Source of the DNA: Dolomedes plantarius | Taxonomy: Eukaryota; Arthropoda; Arachnida; Araneae; Dolomedidae | NCBI GenBank assembly: GCA_907164885.2 | Contig: OU015503.1 | Coordinates: 68,155,068-68,219,067, forward strand | Direction of reading: 5' to 3' | Length of the DNA: 64,000 nt | Shown: piece after piece, positions 35,206 to 47,570 of the stretch | Layout: every line of letters starts with the position of its first letter | How positions within the stretch are numbered: position 1 is the stretch's first letter | Made by a program: the position numbers and the translations under genes | The notes under the pieces: generated by a model | Databases searched by the model: none | What the model was told of the DNA's origin: nothing | The model's input: the letters and a program-made list of their open reading frames with translations, nothing else

Positions 35206-37250
35206 TTATTATTACTACTACTATTATTATTATTATTTATTTATTTATTTATTTTTAAACTTTCAAGTGAACACTTTCGTTTAATCCTGAGAACGGAAAT
35301 ATAGCCACAAAAATATTATCCATACATAGGATATGGAGTCCTGCTCTCTGGTGACCCGTTAATATACCATGTCAATATCCATGTCTATTATAATGAAAAA
35401 ACGAACCCTGTACCTTTCATCTAAAGTTTATCCAATTTAAAATAAAAACTAATTAGTGAGATATATACATCACAAAAGTTTCAATTGAAGCTTCAATTTT
35501 ATCCACAGGTTCACAATAAAATGCAGACAGATTCCTTACTTATTAATCTAGTAATATGTGTTAATTTAATCAACCATAGATTCATCTGTTCTATAATTTT
35601 ATGACTATACATTATGCTCCTTTACAGTTTGAACATTTTAGCATAGTTCAAAGTAAAGATTTGGGTTGATGGAAACATAATTTAATAATTGCTGGTGAAA
35701 TAAAGCAAATTCATATTATTACACAATCGACAAGTTTAAACTTTTAAATCTTAAATTTTATTTGATTGAAAGCAAACATTAACAAGTCAGATAAAATAAT
35801 ATTTAGTCGGAAATATTTAAAAATTAATCAAAGAATCCTTAGCTTGAATTGGCGCACCAGAAATTTCAAATGATAAATTTTCTTTTCTAAAATTTTCCTA
35901 TTTTAACAACTAATATCGACCTCAAGACTACCTTCTGATTTTTGCTTAATTGTCTGCCACCTTTTTTTATTTTTATTTATTTATTTATTTAATTTATTTT
36001 ACTTCTGCCGTATTAAATTGTTGTCAATTTTATATTTATTTACTTATTTATTTATTGCTATTATTAGTATTAGTTTTAATTTTGTTTATGTTTTTTATTT
36101 ATCCTTTTTATTTATTTATTTATTTATTGTTATTATTATTTTTCACTTTCATGTCAACACTTTTCTTTAACCCTGAGAACGGAAATACAGCCACAAAAAA
36201 TTATCCATACCGAGGATATGTAGCCCTGCTCTCATTAATGTACCATGGTGCCTCATTAATGTACCATGTCTGTCTCTATGTCTAATAACTTATATATATA
36301 TAACAGATTCAGAATATTCGGTAAAGTTCTCCATATATTGGAGGATAAATTTAAAGTAAGAAGTTTGATTATGAATACTTGTTGTACCTGGGTTAAGTCA
36401 GTCGTACACAATTGGAGTCACTGTCTGTTCATCCATGTGAATTTGATATAATGATATCTGTTATTCCGTGTTTTGTGTTTAAAATGCATTTAAACTTTCA
36501 AATAACGTAGAAAATATTCAAAAAGTATAAATGAATATCAAGCAGAAATTATGAGCTTAAATTATAGAATTTCATTCAGGGAATGATAAAATTGTGTTTA
36601 TTTTAAAGAAAGAATATCCCCAATTTCTCTTTAAATATGGCTTTTACTGTCTCCCTTCAGCAACGAAATATTTTCAATCTCTAGTAAGATAAAATAATGT
36701 TTCGTCGGAAATATTTAAAAATTAATCAAGGAATCCTTAGTTTGAATTCAGGCACTAGAATTTTAAATGATAATTTTTTTTCAAATATTTTCTACAATAG
36801 CATTCAGCATTGCTTGGTATCTACATACATCAGTCGGGAGCGTATACCAAATTTTGGAGCGGAAATCTAAATATATTTACACCTTTATTTGAATGCATGA
36901 AGATTGATTACCAGGGTTAAGTCAATTGATTACCAGGGTTAAACAATTTGAGTAACCGTCAGTTTGTTAATACATGTAAATTTAAAATAAGGATTATAAT
37001 TTACGAGTAATACGGACTGACATTTATTATTCTTTGTTTTGTGTATGGAATTTATTTCAATTGTCAAATAACACAGAGAATATTCACATAGTATAAAGAA
37101 ATATCGAGCAGAAATTATGCGTTTAAATTACAGAATTTTGGTATTCAGGGAACGAAAATGGGTATATTTTAAAGGAATGATAATCCCAATTTCTTTTAAA
37201 TATTGCTTTTACTATCTCCCTTCAGCAACGTAATATTTTCAATATATAAG
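34990..37250. repeat. Diverged approximately 0.9-kb tandem duplications
   Basis: TCGACCTCAAGACTA is at 34997 and 35916 (spacing 919); GAGAACGGAAATA(T/C)AGCCACAA follows in both. ATAAAATAAT(A/G)TTT.GTCGGAAATATTTA is at 35791 and 36689 (spacing 898). A further partial duplication links 36450-36690 to 37040-37250 (AGCAGAAATTATG, CTCCCTTCAGCAACG). Internal TTTA/TTA simple repeats (35150-35260, 35960-36140) are part of the units. The middle parts of units 1 and 2 do not match, so there was replacement or insertion. Confidence 0.75.
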
Positions 37251-37874
37251 TAGTACGGTATGCAATATCGTACACCTCAGTTAAGACATTAAAAGTTTGT
37301 AAATCGCACAGCCTGTTTTATTGATTTATTTAACTTCTAGACTGTATTTAATATTTCTACAAAATGAAACATCTTTAGACAAAATTTATAGCACGAATCA
37401 TAAAATAGACGTCAACCGCATTTAGATTTATTTCTAAACATGTTCTTAATACTTAAAACGGTAGTTGTTTCAATAATTTTAATTTACTGTTAGATTATGA
37501 CACATTCTGAACGCTTTTCCTAAAATGGTGCCTGACGGCAGAAAACCACCGTTGCAAAGTACAGCGGTATTCCCAAGAAATTGTATGTCATGTTTTCAGT
37601 TTTGAAAATTTGACTTTGTAGAATAAAATGGCACTTCCGGATAGGGTGGAAAAAGTAAATAGAAAATTTGTTGTTAAAACAAAAGTATGACTATCAGAGC
37701 AAGTACTCGTATATGCAACGAAAATATTATAGTATTTTATTCTTATACAACTAAACTCGGATAACAGGATGATATGTGACGAAGCTATGCCATTTCTGCT
37801 CCTCTATAAGGCAAAAAAATTTATTGTCCCATTTAATGGTATTGATTATGTTTTATAAATCAATCTTATTTTCT
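37251..37874. other. No recognised feature
   Basis: AT-rich intron sequence. Confidence 0.5.
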
Positions 37875-38224
37875 TCTTGTTGTCGTTTCTAATGACACCC
37901 CCCTGGAAGCAATTCCATACCAGTTCCATAAAGGCTACTGGACCCAGGGGTTCAGCTCCAGTTTATAAAGGCACCACAAGGGTCGGAGTCCACTTTAGCC
38001 AGGTGCCACCTCAATTTTGACTGATCACCCCCACGAGTAACATCTGGGGGAATCATACAATCTCCCAGCCTATCTGACCTCATAAAGGTACTTCCCGGTC
38101 TACGGATTTAACGTGCTCGTATCCGGCCTAGATACGGAGGTATTTAATGGGGATTTTCGGGATTCTATCCGAACACCCTCAGCACCAAAATCCGACGCGC
38201 TACTACCAGGCTACCTCAAGCTCT
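37875..38224 (-). mobile_element. tRNA-derived SINE family 1, full-length, reverse orientation
   Basis: On the minus strand it starts GAGCTTGAGGTAGCCTGGTA (A-box region), continues GGATTTTGGTGCTGAGGGTG and then a decayed B box, CACGTTAAATCCGTAGACCG, and ends in a short AAC-type tail (AGAAACGACAACAAG). About 350 bp. Confidence 0.85.
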
Positions 38225-39894
38225 TTTATTTTCTTTTGTAAATGTACTTTCTAAAAATATTTTGGTGTGTCATACTTAAAAGTAATAGATCTATATATCT
38301 TAAATATAAAAAAAACCGCGTGTTTCTTTGAGAATTACGTAGTCAGATAAAACATTCTGTTGAACTGTTTGGACGTACCTTGCTGTATTCTTATACTTTT
38401 AATCTGTTATATTATATAATTTATTTATTTTTAACTTTAAAAGTTTATTTTAAAAACACTTCGTGGTATCTCGATGAAATTTTGTGTAGGTAAATAGTAG
38501 AAAGGTTCGTTTCGACTATTTTTAAATTAATATAGTTCCATAATTTTTTATTTTCAGTAAAAATTCAAGAAAAATACTTTCCCCTAAATAATAATAATAA
38601 TTATTATTATTTTTTGCTCTTTAAAAGGGATTGAAAGTTTTAAATATGAAATGTTTTAAACCCCTGGGACAATTTTTTTTGAGAATCGTCTTATGCTCAA
38701 ACTATGCAAAAGTTGTGCAAACAGTAAAATTCAATCAGCAGAGAGAAATAAAACCAAACATGCTTCACGATTTAATTTTGAAATAAAATTTCAAATTGTT
38801 CAAGTACTTTTCATATCTAGTATATTTATATAAAAGCAATTTTGAAGAAAAAGCAATAATTTCAAAGTGTATAAATAAAATAGAATATTAATTTGCATTC
38901 TGGACTAACTTAATATATAACCTACGTTAAGCGTACATACCATGAAAACAGAGTACTGACAACAAAACTTTTAAAAAATAAGAACCTGTTGAGAATAAAA
39001 TATCTAGAAAGGAAGAAACACGTATAGCACAAAAACATTAACAATCACAAAGAATAGAGAGAGTAATCATGCAAATATGAACTACTTTAATGCAAAGCCA
39101 CAAAGAAAGGAGCAAATTGAAGAGATAACTATTCGTAGGCACAACTATGAGAACTATTGGCGATTTTCTTGGCAAAATATTAGGCGTCATTTTTGTTTCG
39201 ATTGCAAATTTTTTGGAGAATATTTTCCTTTATATCTATATAGAAGAAAACATATTTTATAAAATTTGAGAGTTTTGTTTATAAAAGTTATTTATTTACA
39301 TTATGCGAGAAAATTTTATTATAGCACGCATTTCCTGAACTATTTATATGTACTTTTACTTGCATTTTTCACAGTTCAAAATTGTGACATTAATTTCAAA
39401 CAGAAAGAAATTCACTCATAACTAATCGCCAAGAAAATCGCCAAGTATCACCTTAAAACACAAATATGCACAAGTTTCAACAAGTACAGAGCATGCAAGA
39501 GAAGCTTAAGCGCACATTATTTAGCTCAGTGATATAAGTATATGCATTCTTTCAAGCAGCCTAAAATCTCATTCGCCTGAAACAGAACCCGAAGTGAGGT
39601 ATGAAGAGACTACAGAAGCAATGAATAGAGCATTCAGTTAAAACAAAAACTGCAGAAATGTCAGTACACAATGATACATACAGCAGAAAACACAAATTAC
39701 CAAAGAACAAGTTGAATGCACTTTTTAAGCAATAAATTGAATGCAATAGATTCAATTAGCATGCAACGTATATCGTATCAGAACTGTCACAAATGTGTTA
39801 ATAATCTTCCCGTGAGGCGACTTAAAAACTGGTCAGTAAGTGACTTCTGTTGTATAAGATACTTATATGTATTTCTTTTTACGTTTCATGCGTA
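38225..39894. other. No supported feature
   Basis: AT-rich, with a small (ATA)n/(TTA)n patch at 38590-38612. ORFs of about 60 codons at 39077 (plus) and 39561-39755 (minus) have no recognised motifs. Confidence 0.45.
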
Positions 39895-40830
39895 TCATAC
39901 TACCCTTATCTTTTGTCTTTCGAATTATATATGCAAGAGTAATGGCTGTAATTCCTGTTAGCTTATACTAGGAATTCAATCAAATACTTTTAGCTTCTTA
40001 TTCCACTATTTGGCGATATTTAGCCAAATATGGCAGTATTTGAAACCTTATGTCTTTTGTCTTTAGAATTAGATGTGCAAGAGTAATGGCTGTAATTCCG
40101 GTTAGCTTATAATTCAATGAAATACCTTTAGCTTCTTATTTCACTATTTGGTGATATTTATCCAAATATGGCAGCCTTTGAAACCTTATGTCTTTTGTCT
40201 TTTGAATTAGATATGCAAGAGGAATGACTGTAATTCTGGTAACCTTATACAAATAATTCAATAAAGCAAGCCAAATATGGCAGCCTTTGAAACCTTATGT
40301 CTTTTGTCTTTTGATTTATATATGCAAGAGGAATGACTATAATTCTGGTAACCTTATACGAATAATTCAATAAAGCAATCAAATAGTTGTTGCCATATTT
40401 GGCGATATTTAGCCAAATATGGCAGCCTTTGAAACCTTATATCTTTTGTCTTTTGAATTAGATATGCAAGAGGATTAATGACTGTAATTCTGGTAACCTT
40501 ATACAAATAATTCAATAAAGCAAGCCAAATATGGCAGCCTTTGAAACCTTATATTTTTTGTCTTTTGAATTAGATATGCAAGAGGAATGACTTTAATTCT
40601 GGTAACCTTATACAAATAATTCGATAAAGCAATCAAATAATTGTTGCCATATTTGGCGATATTTAGCCAAATATGGCAGCCTTTGAGACCTTATATCTTT
40701 TGTCCTAGATATGCAAGAGGAATAATGACTGTAATTCTGGTAACCTTATACAAATAATTCAATAAAGCAATCAAATAATTGTTGCCATATTTGGCGACAT
40801 TTTGCCAAATATGGCAACTTTTGAATATTT
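39895..40830. repeat. Satellite array with conserved GCCATATTTGGC hairpin, about 7 units
   Basis: Long units are about 140 bp and short units about 106 bp. Landmarks are CCTTATRTCTTTTGTCTTTT, ATATGCAAGAGGAATGACTG and TAATTCTGGTAACCTTATAC. Full units carry GCCATATTTGGC-GATATTTA-GCCAAATATGGC, a perfect 12-bp inverted repeat with an 8-nt loop; short units lost the left arm. AGCCAAATATGGCA (or a near variant) is at about 40023, 40161, 40268, 40411, 40525, 40668 and 40803. Confidence 0.9.
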
Positions 40831-40862
40831 ATTTAAAAAAATATTAAGGGAGTTCAATAGAG

Positions 40863-41353
40863 CAGTGCTCCCCAACCTTTATATCGCCGCGAACCGGTCA
40901 ACGTTTGATAATTTTACCACGGCCCGCTGAGGGAGGACGTTGATTGTTTATATTTTTGATTGTTTTGATTTAATAATTGATGTTATTATAATTGTGATGC
41001 ATAAATGACGTTACGTTTATTTATTGTTTAATAAAAAACTCGTTTTATTTATTTTTTTGTTTCGTTTTTTTTCTTCTTTCTTTCAGGAAAGCGCATTTAT
41101 TTTCAATTTTATGACTGTAATTTTAATTCATAATCTTGAAATGTTTAATAAACAATAAACTTATTTAAAATAGTTACAAGATTTTTTCTGTTACAAAGCT
41201 ATAAATTAGCACAAACCCGACAAAGTCGCACAAACCCGAGAGAAATACACCACAGTAAATAAAATGGAAATAATTTAATGTCCCTTGGGTGGCCCGGTAC
41301 CATTTGATCCACGGCCCGGTACCGGTCCGTTACCCGGGGGTTGGGGAACACTG
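40863..41353. mobile_element. Non-autonomous hAT element, intact ends and target duplication
   Basis: The ends are CAGTG(C/T)TCCCCAACC. CAATAGAG is repeated perfectly at 40855-40862 and 41354-41361. Subterminal CGCGAACCGGTC and CGGTACCGGTCCG are the characteristic internal motif of a widespread hAT family. 491 bp, no transposase. It is inserted just beyond the hairpin satellite. Confidence 0.93.
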
Positions 41354-41361
41354 CAATAGAG

Positions 41362-43765
41362 GATTCATTACTTAATGCAAACTTAGAAAATCGCCAGTCG
41401 ACAGCTAAACAGGATTGAATACACATAGAGGTAACTAATTGGAACCAAATGTCTAACTTCAGCAAAAGGTATGTTAGTATAATAATGTGTTTTAACAGTT
41501 ATCATGTGAATAACCTGTGGGAATTTTAACTGTGCAAATCGTATAGCTTAACAACTATTTTGTCTTATACAAAAATGGCTTTATACACAATTTTTTTTTC
41601 CGAGCCGGCAGTCATACACATCCTATATATAATAGCCGTTGTCTCTGTATGAAACTTCCGGGCTGTACTCATCTTTCAATTGAAGCCCTCAGTAAACAAA
41701 CCGCCGGTTAGGCTTAATTTCAATTTCAGATGTGGATCAGAATATTTCTTACCTAAAAACTAATATCTTCTCCATCAAATCACGTTTGTTCAGCCTATTT
41801 TTCTATAAAACATTCAGAACTAAAAAAATTGGATGTTTTTAGCTGTATATTTAACAGTTTTTAAAAATCTGTTTACTTTTGCGATGAATTCCGAAAGTAA
41901 ACAAACTTGAATGTGAATGAATCGCGTAGTGAACTGTAAAAAAATGGATGTCAGTCTACTACTCCAATCGCATGAAAAACTAAATAAATAAAAAATAATG
42001 ATAGGGTTTGCTTTTACAAGGTGTGGATTAAATGCAATATTTTAGATAATTCGGGATATTTTTTAACTTTCATATACTTTTTCCATTATGACGTCAAAAT
42101 GACGGGTTACCTACTAGTGCTTATATATAAAGCATTAATTAACAATTAGCGATAAGTGTTGCAGTAGCTTGAAGTTTTTTTGAGGGTAGTAAAGGATAAT
42201 GCGAATTTCAGATATGTATTTTTCTTTTTTTTTAACGAAAAGAGGATTGTAAGAGGACTCATACGGTAAAATATAAGTTTCTCATTTCATTTTACATATA
42301 TTTTTGTTACTTTACTGTGAATACCTTGTAGAATTTCCCGTTTTAAACTTTTCATGTTGATATGCCGTCAAACAAGAAATTGGGGTTTAACTGCTTAGCC
42401 TACATCTGGCCATCAGTGTATAACTCAGTTTTATCGGAGTGTACAAGCTTGTAACCAATTGGCTAAATGGAATAAGCTGATACATTAGTAGAAAGTTGAA
42501 AGATAAAGGGTTCACGATCCTTGAGTTCTAAGACCGTATTTTGGAGTTTTTTTCCACTGAGAGGATCGACTCCGCATTTAAGTAACAAAATATACTAGAT
42601 CGTTACTAAACATAAAGTAAATTTTCCTACAACATTCTCATTCAAGTAAGGATTTCAGTATGAATAATTTGTTGCTTTACTGGAGATATATTTTAGCCGT
42701 TAACAGTTTAACATATTACTTTTCTTTGGATAATTTTTATCATGTAATATACATATATACGGACGTTTAAATATGAGATTAATGGTGTAGTTTTCACTGA
42801 AAAAATGTTAAAAAGATGGAATAGTTGCATATGCTTTCCTTGAGTGGTGAAAACTTGTATAGTGTCACTGATGTGTTCAGATTTTAATATCAGGGAGGAA
42901 TTCCTTATTAAAGATACATAAATAAATTTAATCTTAATCGATCTGTATTCTAGATATTATCATTTAATTTTTCTCAGAATTTCTTTAAATAAATATATGA
43001 CTTACGCATAAAAAATTCCATAAGAAAAAGACTTTCTTACCATAAAACAATGTATAAATATCGTTAATTCACGACTGCAAAGCATTTAACATTTAATACA
43101 ATTTACTAGGAAATATTTATGGTTTGTAAAACAATCTCTAGCCTTTTTTTAAGAACGTATATTCGGAGACGCAAATGTTTAAGAAATACCAGAAGAGTAA
43201 TGTTATTTACAAAAGATCATTGTCCATGCATAATAGTATAATATACATATATTTTTACACTTGGATGACTTAGATAATCTAATGATACATACAGTACTAT
43301 TTAAAATGGTGTAGTTGGAGAAGTAACGTAATGCAAGATGTAAAATATAGATGTGAGCACTATTCAATAAATTTTCTTATAAGTTGTCATAATACAACGA
43401 AGTATTATTATAACACAGTTTTAATAGAAATTTCGATGTTTCAGAAGAATTAATGTTTGAAAATCAACTTAACTTTTTAATTGAATGTGGCGGTAAATCC
43501 ATTGTTTGCAGCCACGTGTAATCATTTGCATGAATTTGAAATTTGTGAGTGTATTTGAATTTGTGTATTTTAATAGACTGCTTTCTTCGCACGCTTTTCT
43601 TATGTTAAGTATGTCGGTTCTTGGATGCATTTCCTACAATAAAATACAATAAATAGATAACACCCCGATGAAATGAGGGTATGAATACAGGTTCTTAAAA
43701 TCCCTTATTAAAAAAATGACCTTATTTTAACATTATAAATTTTTTATTGCGGACATTAAGAAGCT
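41362..43765. other. 2.4 kb of AT-rich intron, nothing recognised
   Basis: No repeat boundary, tandem array or exon was recognised. Confidence 0.5.
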
Positions 43766-44121
43766 CTTCGACCGAGGTAGCCTAATGGTAGCGCGTCGGA
43801 TTTATGAGGGTGCTCGGAATCCCGACAAGCGCCACTAAATACTTCCCTGTGTAGACCGGATATGGGAACGTTAAATCTCTAGTCCGAAAGTTCCTCTATG
43901 AGGTCAGAGAGGGTAGGAGAGGGTACGAGACAGCCCCCCCCCCCCAGATGTCACCTCTAGGGGTGATCAGTCAAAATTCAGGTTGCACCTGGCTCGGACT
44001 CCGACTAATGTTGTGTCATTGTTAACTGGAGCCGCATCGCTTAGCCCGTTAGTCTATATGGGCGTGGTCCGGAATACTTCCGCCCAAAGGGCATTACAAA
44101 CAACAACAACAACAACAGCAA
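43766..44121 (+). mobile_element. tRNA-derived SINE family 1, full-length
   Basis: The head is GAGGTAGCCTAATGGTAGCG followed by CGTCGGATTT and GAGGGTGCTCGGAAT; the body has GGAACGTTAAATCT, AGTTCCTCTATGAGGTCAGA, a C-run (43937-43947), GGGGTGATCAGTCAAAATTC, and the tail is (CAA)n ending at about 44118. The A-box region is the best preserved of the five copies. Confidence 0.88.
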
Positions 44122-44215
44122 GCTCTACTCCTATTATTCGCTTTCTAGGAGTCTTATACGGGTATGATGAATACATGTTTTAAAATAAGTAAATAAATAC
44201 ACATACGTACAGGTA

Positions 44216-44229
44216 TATGTATATACATG

Positions 44230-44261
<32 letters not shown>

Positions 44262-44299
44262 TGTATATACATGCACACACACACACATATATATATATA
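44216..44299. repeat. Compound (TA)n/(CA)n microsatellite
   Basis: TA and CA tracts with TGTA interruptions, ending where an LTR begins. Confidence 0.95.
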
Positions 44300-44816
44300 T
44301 GTCAGAACTTAAGTGGGAAAAGAATGATTACCTTAAATTTGAAGGGGGCTTGGGAATTAAATTATATTTGTGGCGTAATTCGCCTCTAATTTTTCTTATT
44401 TCAAGACGCGAATTGGGAAAGGGAAATTCCCCTTTTCATTATATAATCTTGGCGCGTCTGTGGTTTTTACGTTCAAAGAGGAAATCTTATATAATTCTCC
44501 TTGAAAGATGTCTGGTTTGGGCTCTGCGCATGTGCAGGGAGAGTTGAAGGGCGGAGATGCCCGCGAATTTTGTCAGAGCGCGGAATAAAAGTCCATGCTG
44601 TCAGTTGTGTATTTCGCCGCGTCTCTAAAAAAGAAATGGCGAATAATGAAATGTCTAGATCTGGAGATGTGGTCTACATGGAATTGAACTAAATAAATTC
44701 TACTTGTTGGATACGATGCTGAATCATTTTTGAGTGTATGCCTTCCCTTGATGCCATGGACTGTAAAACAAGAAGACTGCTAGCGATATAATAGCAGGCA
44801 AAGCCAACGCCTGTCA
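44300..44816 (+). mobile_element. Solo LTR, 517 bp
   Basis: It starts TGTCAGAACTTAAG and ends AACGCCTGTCA, giving TG...CA termini. Inside are TATA-like TTATATAAT at 44488-44496, followed by AATAAA in CTAAATAAATTC (about 44690), in the U3-R-U5 order. It is much less AT-rich than the flanks and is bounded on both sides by (TA)n, so the target duplication is ambiguous. No retroviral coding sequence adjoins it. Confidence 0.6.
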
Positions 44817-45049
44817 TATATATATATAATTATTAGTGATTTAGAATTTAAGATCCTTAACTTGTGAATTTCAATATTGATCCTTCCATAAACTTGACTG
44901 CTATGAAATATTTCACATTCTGAAACATAAAATAACTCTAAATTACTATTTTTCTAGTTTCTAAGTTATAACAAGATATAACTTAGGCATTTGGAAGAAC
45001 ATATGCAGCAAACAAATGTTCTGAATAAAGAGATTGGTATATTACCACT

Positions 45050-46695
45050 TGTCGTGGAGACACGACACGTTATCAGAAAATAGTGAGGGGGACACCGCAG
45101 GTGCGGAAAACGATATATAGAGGGGTAGAGGATATATAACGGAAGGAAAGCAGACAAAGAAGTGCCTTGACCAGCTGGGTGTAATGAGCTGCGTAGGCGA
45201 AATGAAAGATGAGATGTGACAAGTTGGGGGATCTGAAAACAAGAAAATGGGTCACCAGATGCGGATAACGAGCTGGGAGAAGGAGAAATTGGATGCAAAG
45301 AGGAGGCTTAGTTGAGATAAGAAAAGGGGTTAGGCAGTTTTTACGATGTGGGACTTTGTTAAAAAGTACAGCAGGAGTCGGAGAATAGCGTGAGAAGTTG
45401 GGAGTGTGAGAAGCCCCAGAAGGGTGCACGGGCGTAGGTCCCCTTCAATTTTGATTGGAGAGGATATTAATATAAAAATAGATGGTCGGCCAATGAAGTG
45501 GCCCCGGATCGACTTATTGGGCTGGAGATAGCCACCAATGGAGGCCTGAATAGGTAATTAGAAAAGTTTAGCTCGATATGAAATGTGGTAAAGTAAGAGA
45601 TTGGTTTGAGAACTCAAAAGAGACGCAGGCAGCTTTTAGACGAGCACAGAGGGCCGCAGTGAAGGCGCCCGGCGGAGATAAAGCCCCAGAGTTAGACGGA
45701 AATTGAGAGGACAAGCTGCCTACGGACGGACCTTAGCGAACCGAGGCCGTCGTCTACGCCAGATATCTAAGAATATGAGAGTAAAGACTCAACAGATGGC
45801 GAGATGAAGTGATATGGAAGTTATCCTTGAGAAGTAGATGCAAGCCCCCTGTACAGGAGTGTCCGACCGCTTACCCTGCCGACAACCGAAAAAGGAGCTG
45901 ACCGAGCAATTGACCCCGCCCAGACGAACGAGTGTGTATCGACGGAACGGGTTCCCTGACTTATGCCGCCAGCGTATAGTGATTTTGCCGCTTCTCTGGA
46001 CCAGACACGTCCGATGAATCCCCCCCCAGCCACCCCGGCGAGGCGCACCTTGACGGAGAAACTATTGTTGCCAGGAGAGGTCTGTTGTGATGGCGTGTCG
46101 TCAACAAGGTAGGAGAGTTTTGCTATTTCTGCCAATGCCCAGTACGTAATAGTGAACGAAGGTGATTAGATGGGGTTAGCTTAATGTGAAGTGTCGCTTA
46201 ATGTGTCTTATTATATATACATAGATATCTATCATAGAATATTGGTTGTATAAGTCCGTAATAATTGGATTAGTGTGTTATAATGATATTAGCCATGTGT
46301 TTATGTGGATCGGTGAAGAATCTTAGGATAATTAAAGTGTGTCATTGAATAAATAGATGATATGATGATATGAGTAATGTACATATGGGGATCATTAATT
46401 AAGAAGAATGAAGCATAATTAAATGATAGGAATGAATAGTTGAAGGAGGGTATTGATGAGAATACATAATGTATTAATAAGAATAAATAATTTATTAATA
46501 TGATATAGGAAGAGTGAAAATTAGAACTGAATATGTATTGTGTTACTGAGATAGATGAGTCTAAAATCTGCAATTAATAGTATTGTTTGTATGTATATTA
46601 TGAAGGCTTAATAAATTGATTTGTATGTATACATATGAGTAATCACTTTTAATTATCACAATGTACTAACCACCCTATTAAAAACCACGGTGACA
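45050..46695 (+). mobile_element. Long solo LTR, 1646 bp, with 5-bp target duplication
   Basis: It starts TGTCGTGGAGACACG and ends CCACGGTGACA. CCACT is duplicated exactly at 45045-45049 and 46696-46700. The first 1.1 kb is GC-richer than any other long stretch in the window; the last 0.5 kb is AT-rich and has AATAAA near 46609. ORFs on the minus strand (e.g. 45821-46135) overlap one another in several frames and match no family I know, so they are treated as by-products of composition. No PBS, polypurine tract or pol domain flanks it, hence solo. Confidence 0.65.
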
Positions 46696-46974
46696 CCACT
46701 GACTCATGAAATTTAATAAGTGGTTACACATAATAGTTTTCGTGTTTAAAACTTGTCAAAATTTAAAAGTCAGGGAATATTTTTCTTCTGATTTTCAAAT
46801 TTTCCATCCTTTTTATGGTAACACATTCTTTTTTCAATCTCAGTATTTAACGAATCAACCATGTCTTCGTAGTCATTTATTGCAGTCATACATAGTTTTA
46901 ATCTTCATACGCTTTGTAACCATGTATATGAAAATAAACAATTTTCTTTTCTTTTACTATTAAGAGTATTCCAC

Positions 46975-47570
46975 TTTTGAAATAATCTCGTTACGTAGCT
47001 CTTCAACTACGTAAATCACCTTGAAGATCTACCTACGGAGCATCTCAATGACAAATTATTTTTACCCAATTTCCGTCTTTTACCAACGGCATTTATATTT
47101 TAAAAGAAGAAAGATCCTTCTGCGTAGCTCTTCACCTAAGCAGATCGGCTTGAAGATATACCTACGGAGCTCTTCAATGACAAATTATTTTCCCCTAATT
47201 TCAGTCTTTTACCATTGACATTTATGTTTTTTTAAGGAGAAAGATCCTCTTACATAGTTCTTCACTTACGCAGATCACCTTGAAGATCTACGGAGCTCTT
47301 CAATGACAAATTATTTTCACCCAATTTCCGTATTTTATCAATGGTATTTATATTTCAAGTGGTTTGGTTTGGAGCACTACGGTCAACTTTTGGCTACACA
47401 AGGGCTAATTAGACCGGGACCTACAGTATAAAGCCGATTCCGAACGGCTACAAACATCCATGCAAACAGTGGGACTCAAACCCACAGGATCTGAACCGAA
47501 TGCCAGCGCCCCAGCTATTCGGCCATCACCTAGCGATATATATTTCAAGAGGAGAAAGATCCATCGTAAG
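46975..47570. repeat. 130-bp tandem array (about 3 units) interrupted by a SINE
   Basis: ACGTAGCTCTTCA-like starts lie at 46993, 47122 and 47252. Each unit has CTTGAAGATCTACCTACGGA, AATGACAAATTATTTT and a GAAAGATCC linker. The fourth unit is split by the SINE at 47360-47538 and resumes at TTCAAGAGGAGAAAGATCC. Confidence 0.9.
47360..47538 (-). mobile_element. tRNA-derived SINE family 2, copy 1
   Basis: Read on the minus strand: GATGGCCGAATAGCTGGGGC (A-box region, Leu/Ser tRNA-like), CATTCGGTTCAGATCCTGTG, B box GGGTTTGAGTCCC, then TGTAGCCGTTCGGAATCGGC and a tail AAACCAAACCA. TATATTTCAAG flanks both sides (47349-47359 and 47539-47549), a perfect 11-bp target duplication. Confidence 0.9.

Noticed and set aside
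41199..41465. 88-codon minus ORF
   Set aside because: Most of it lies in the non-autonomous hAT element and reads through its terminal repeat and target duplication.
45073..46135. Overlapping minus-strand ORFs of 66-118 codons in GC-richer DNA
   Set aside because: They overlap in different frames, match no known domain and lie inside a solo LTR with an exact target duplication; composition explains the lack of stops.
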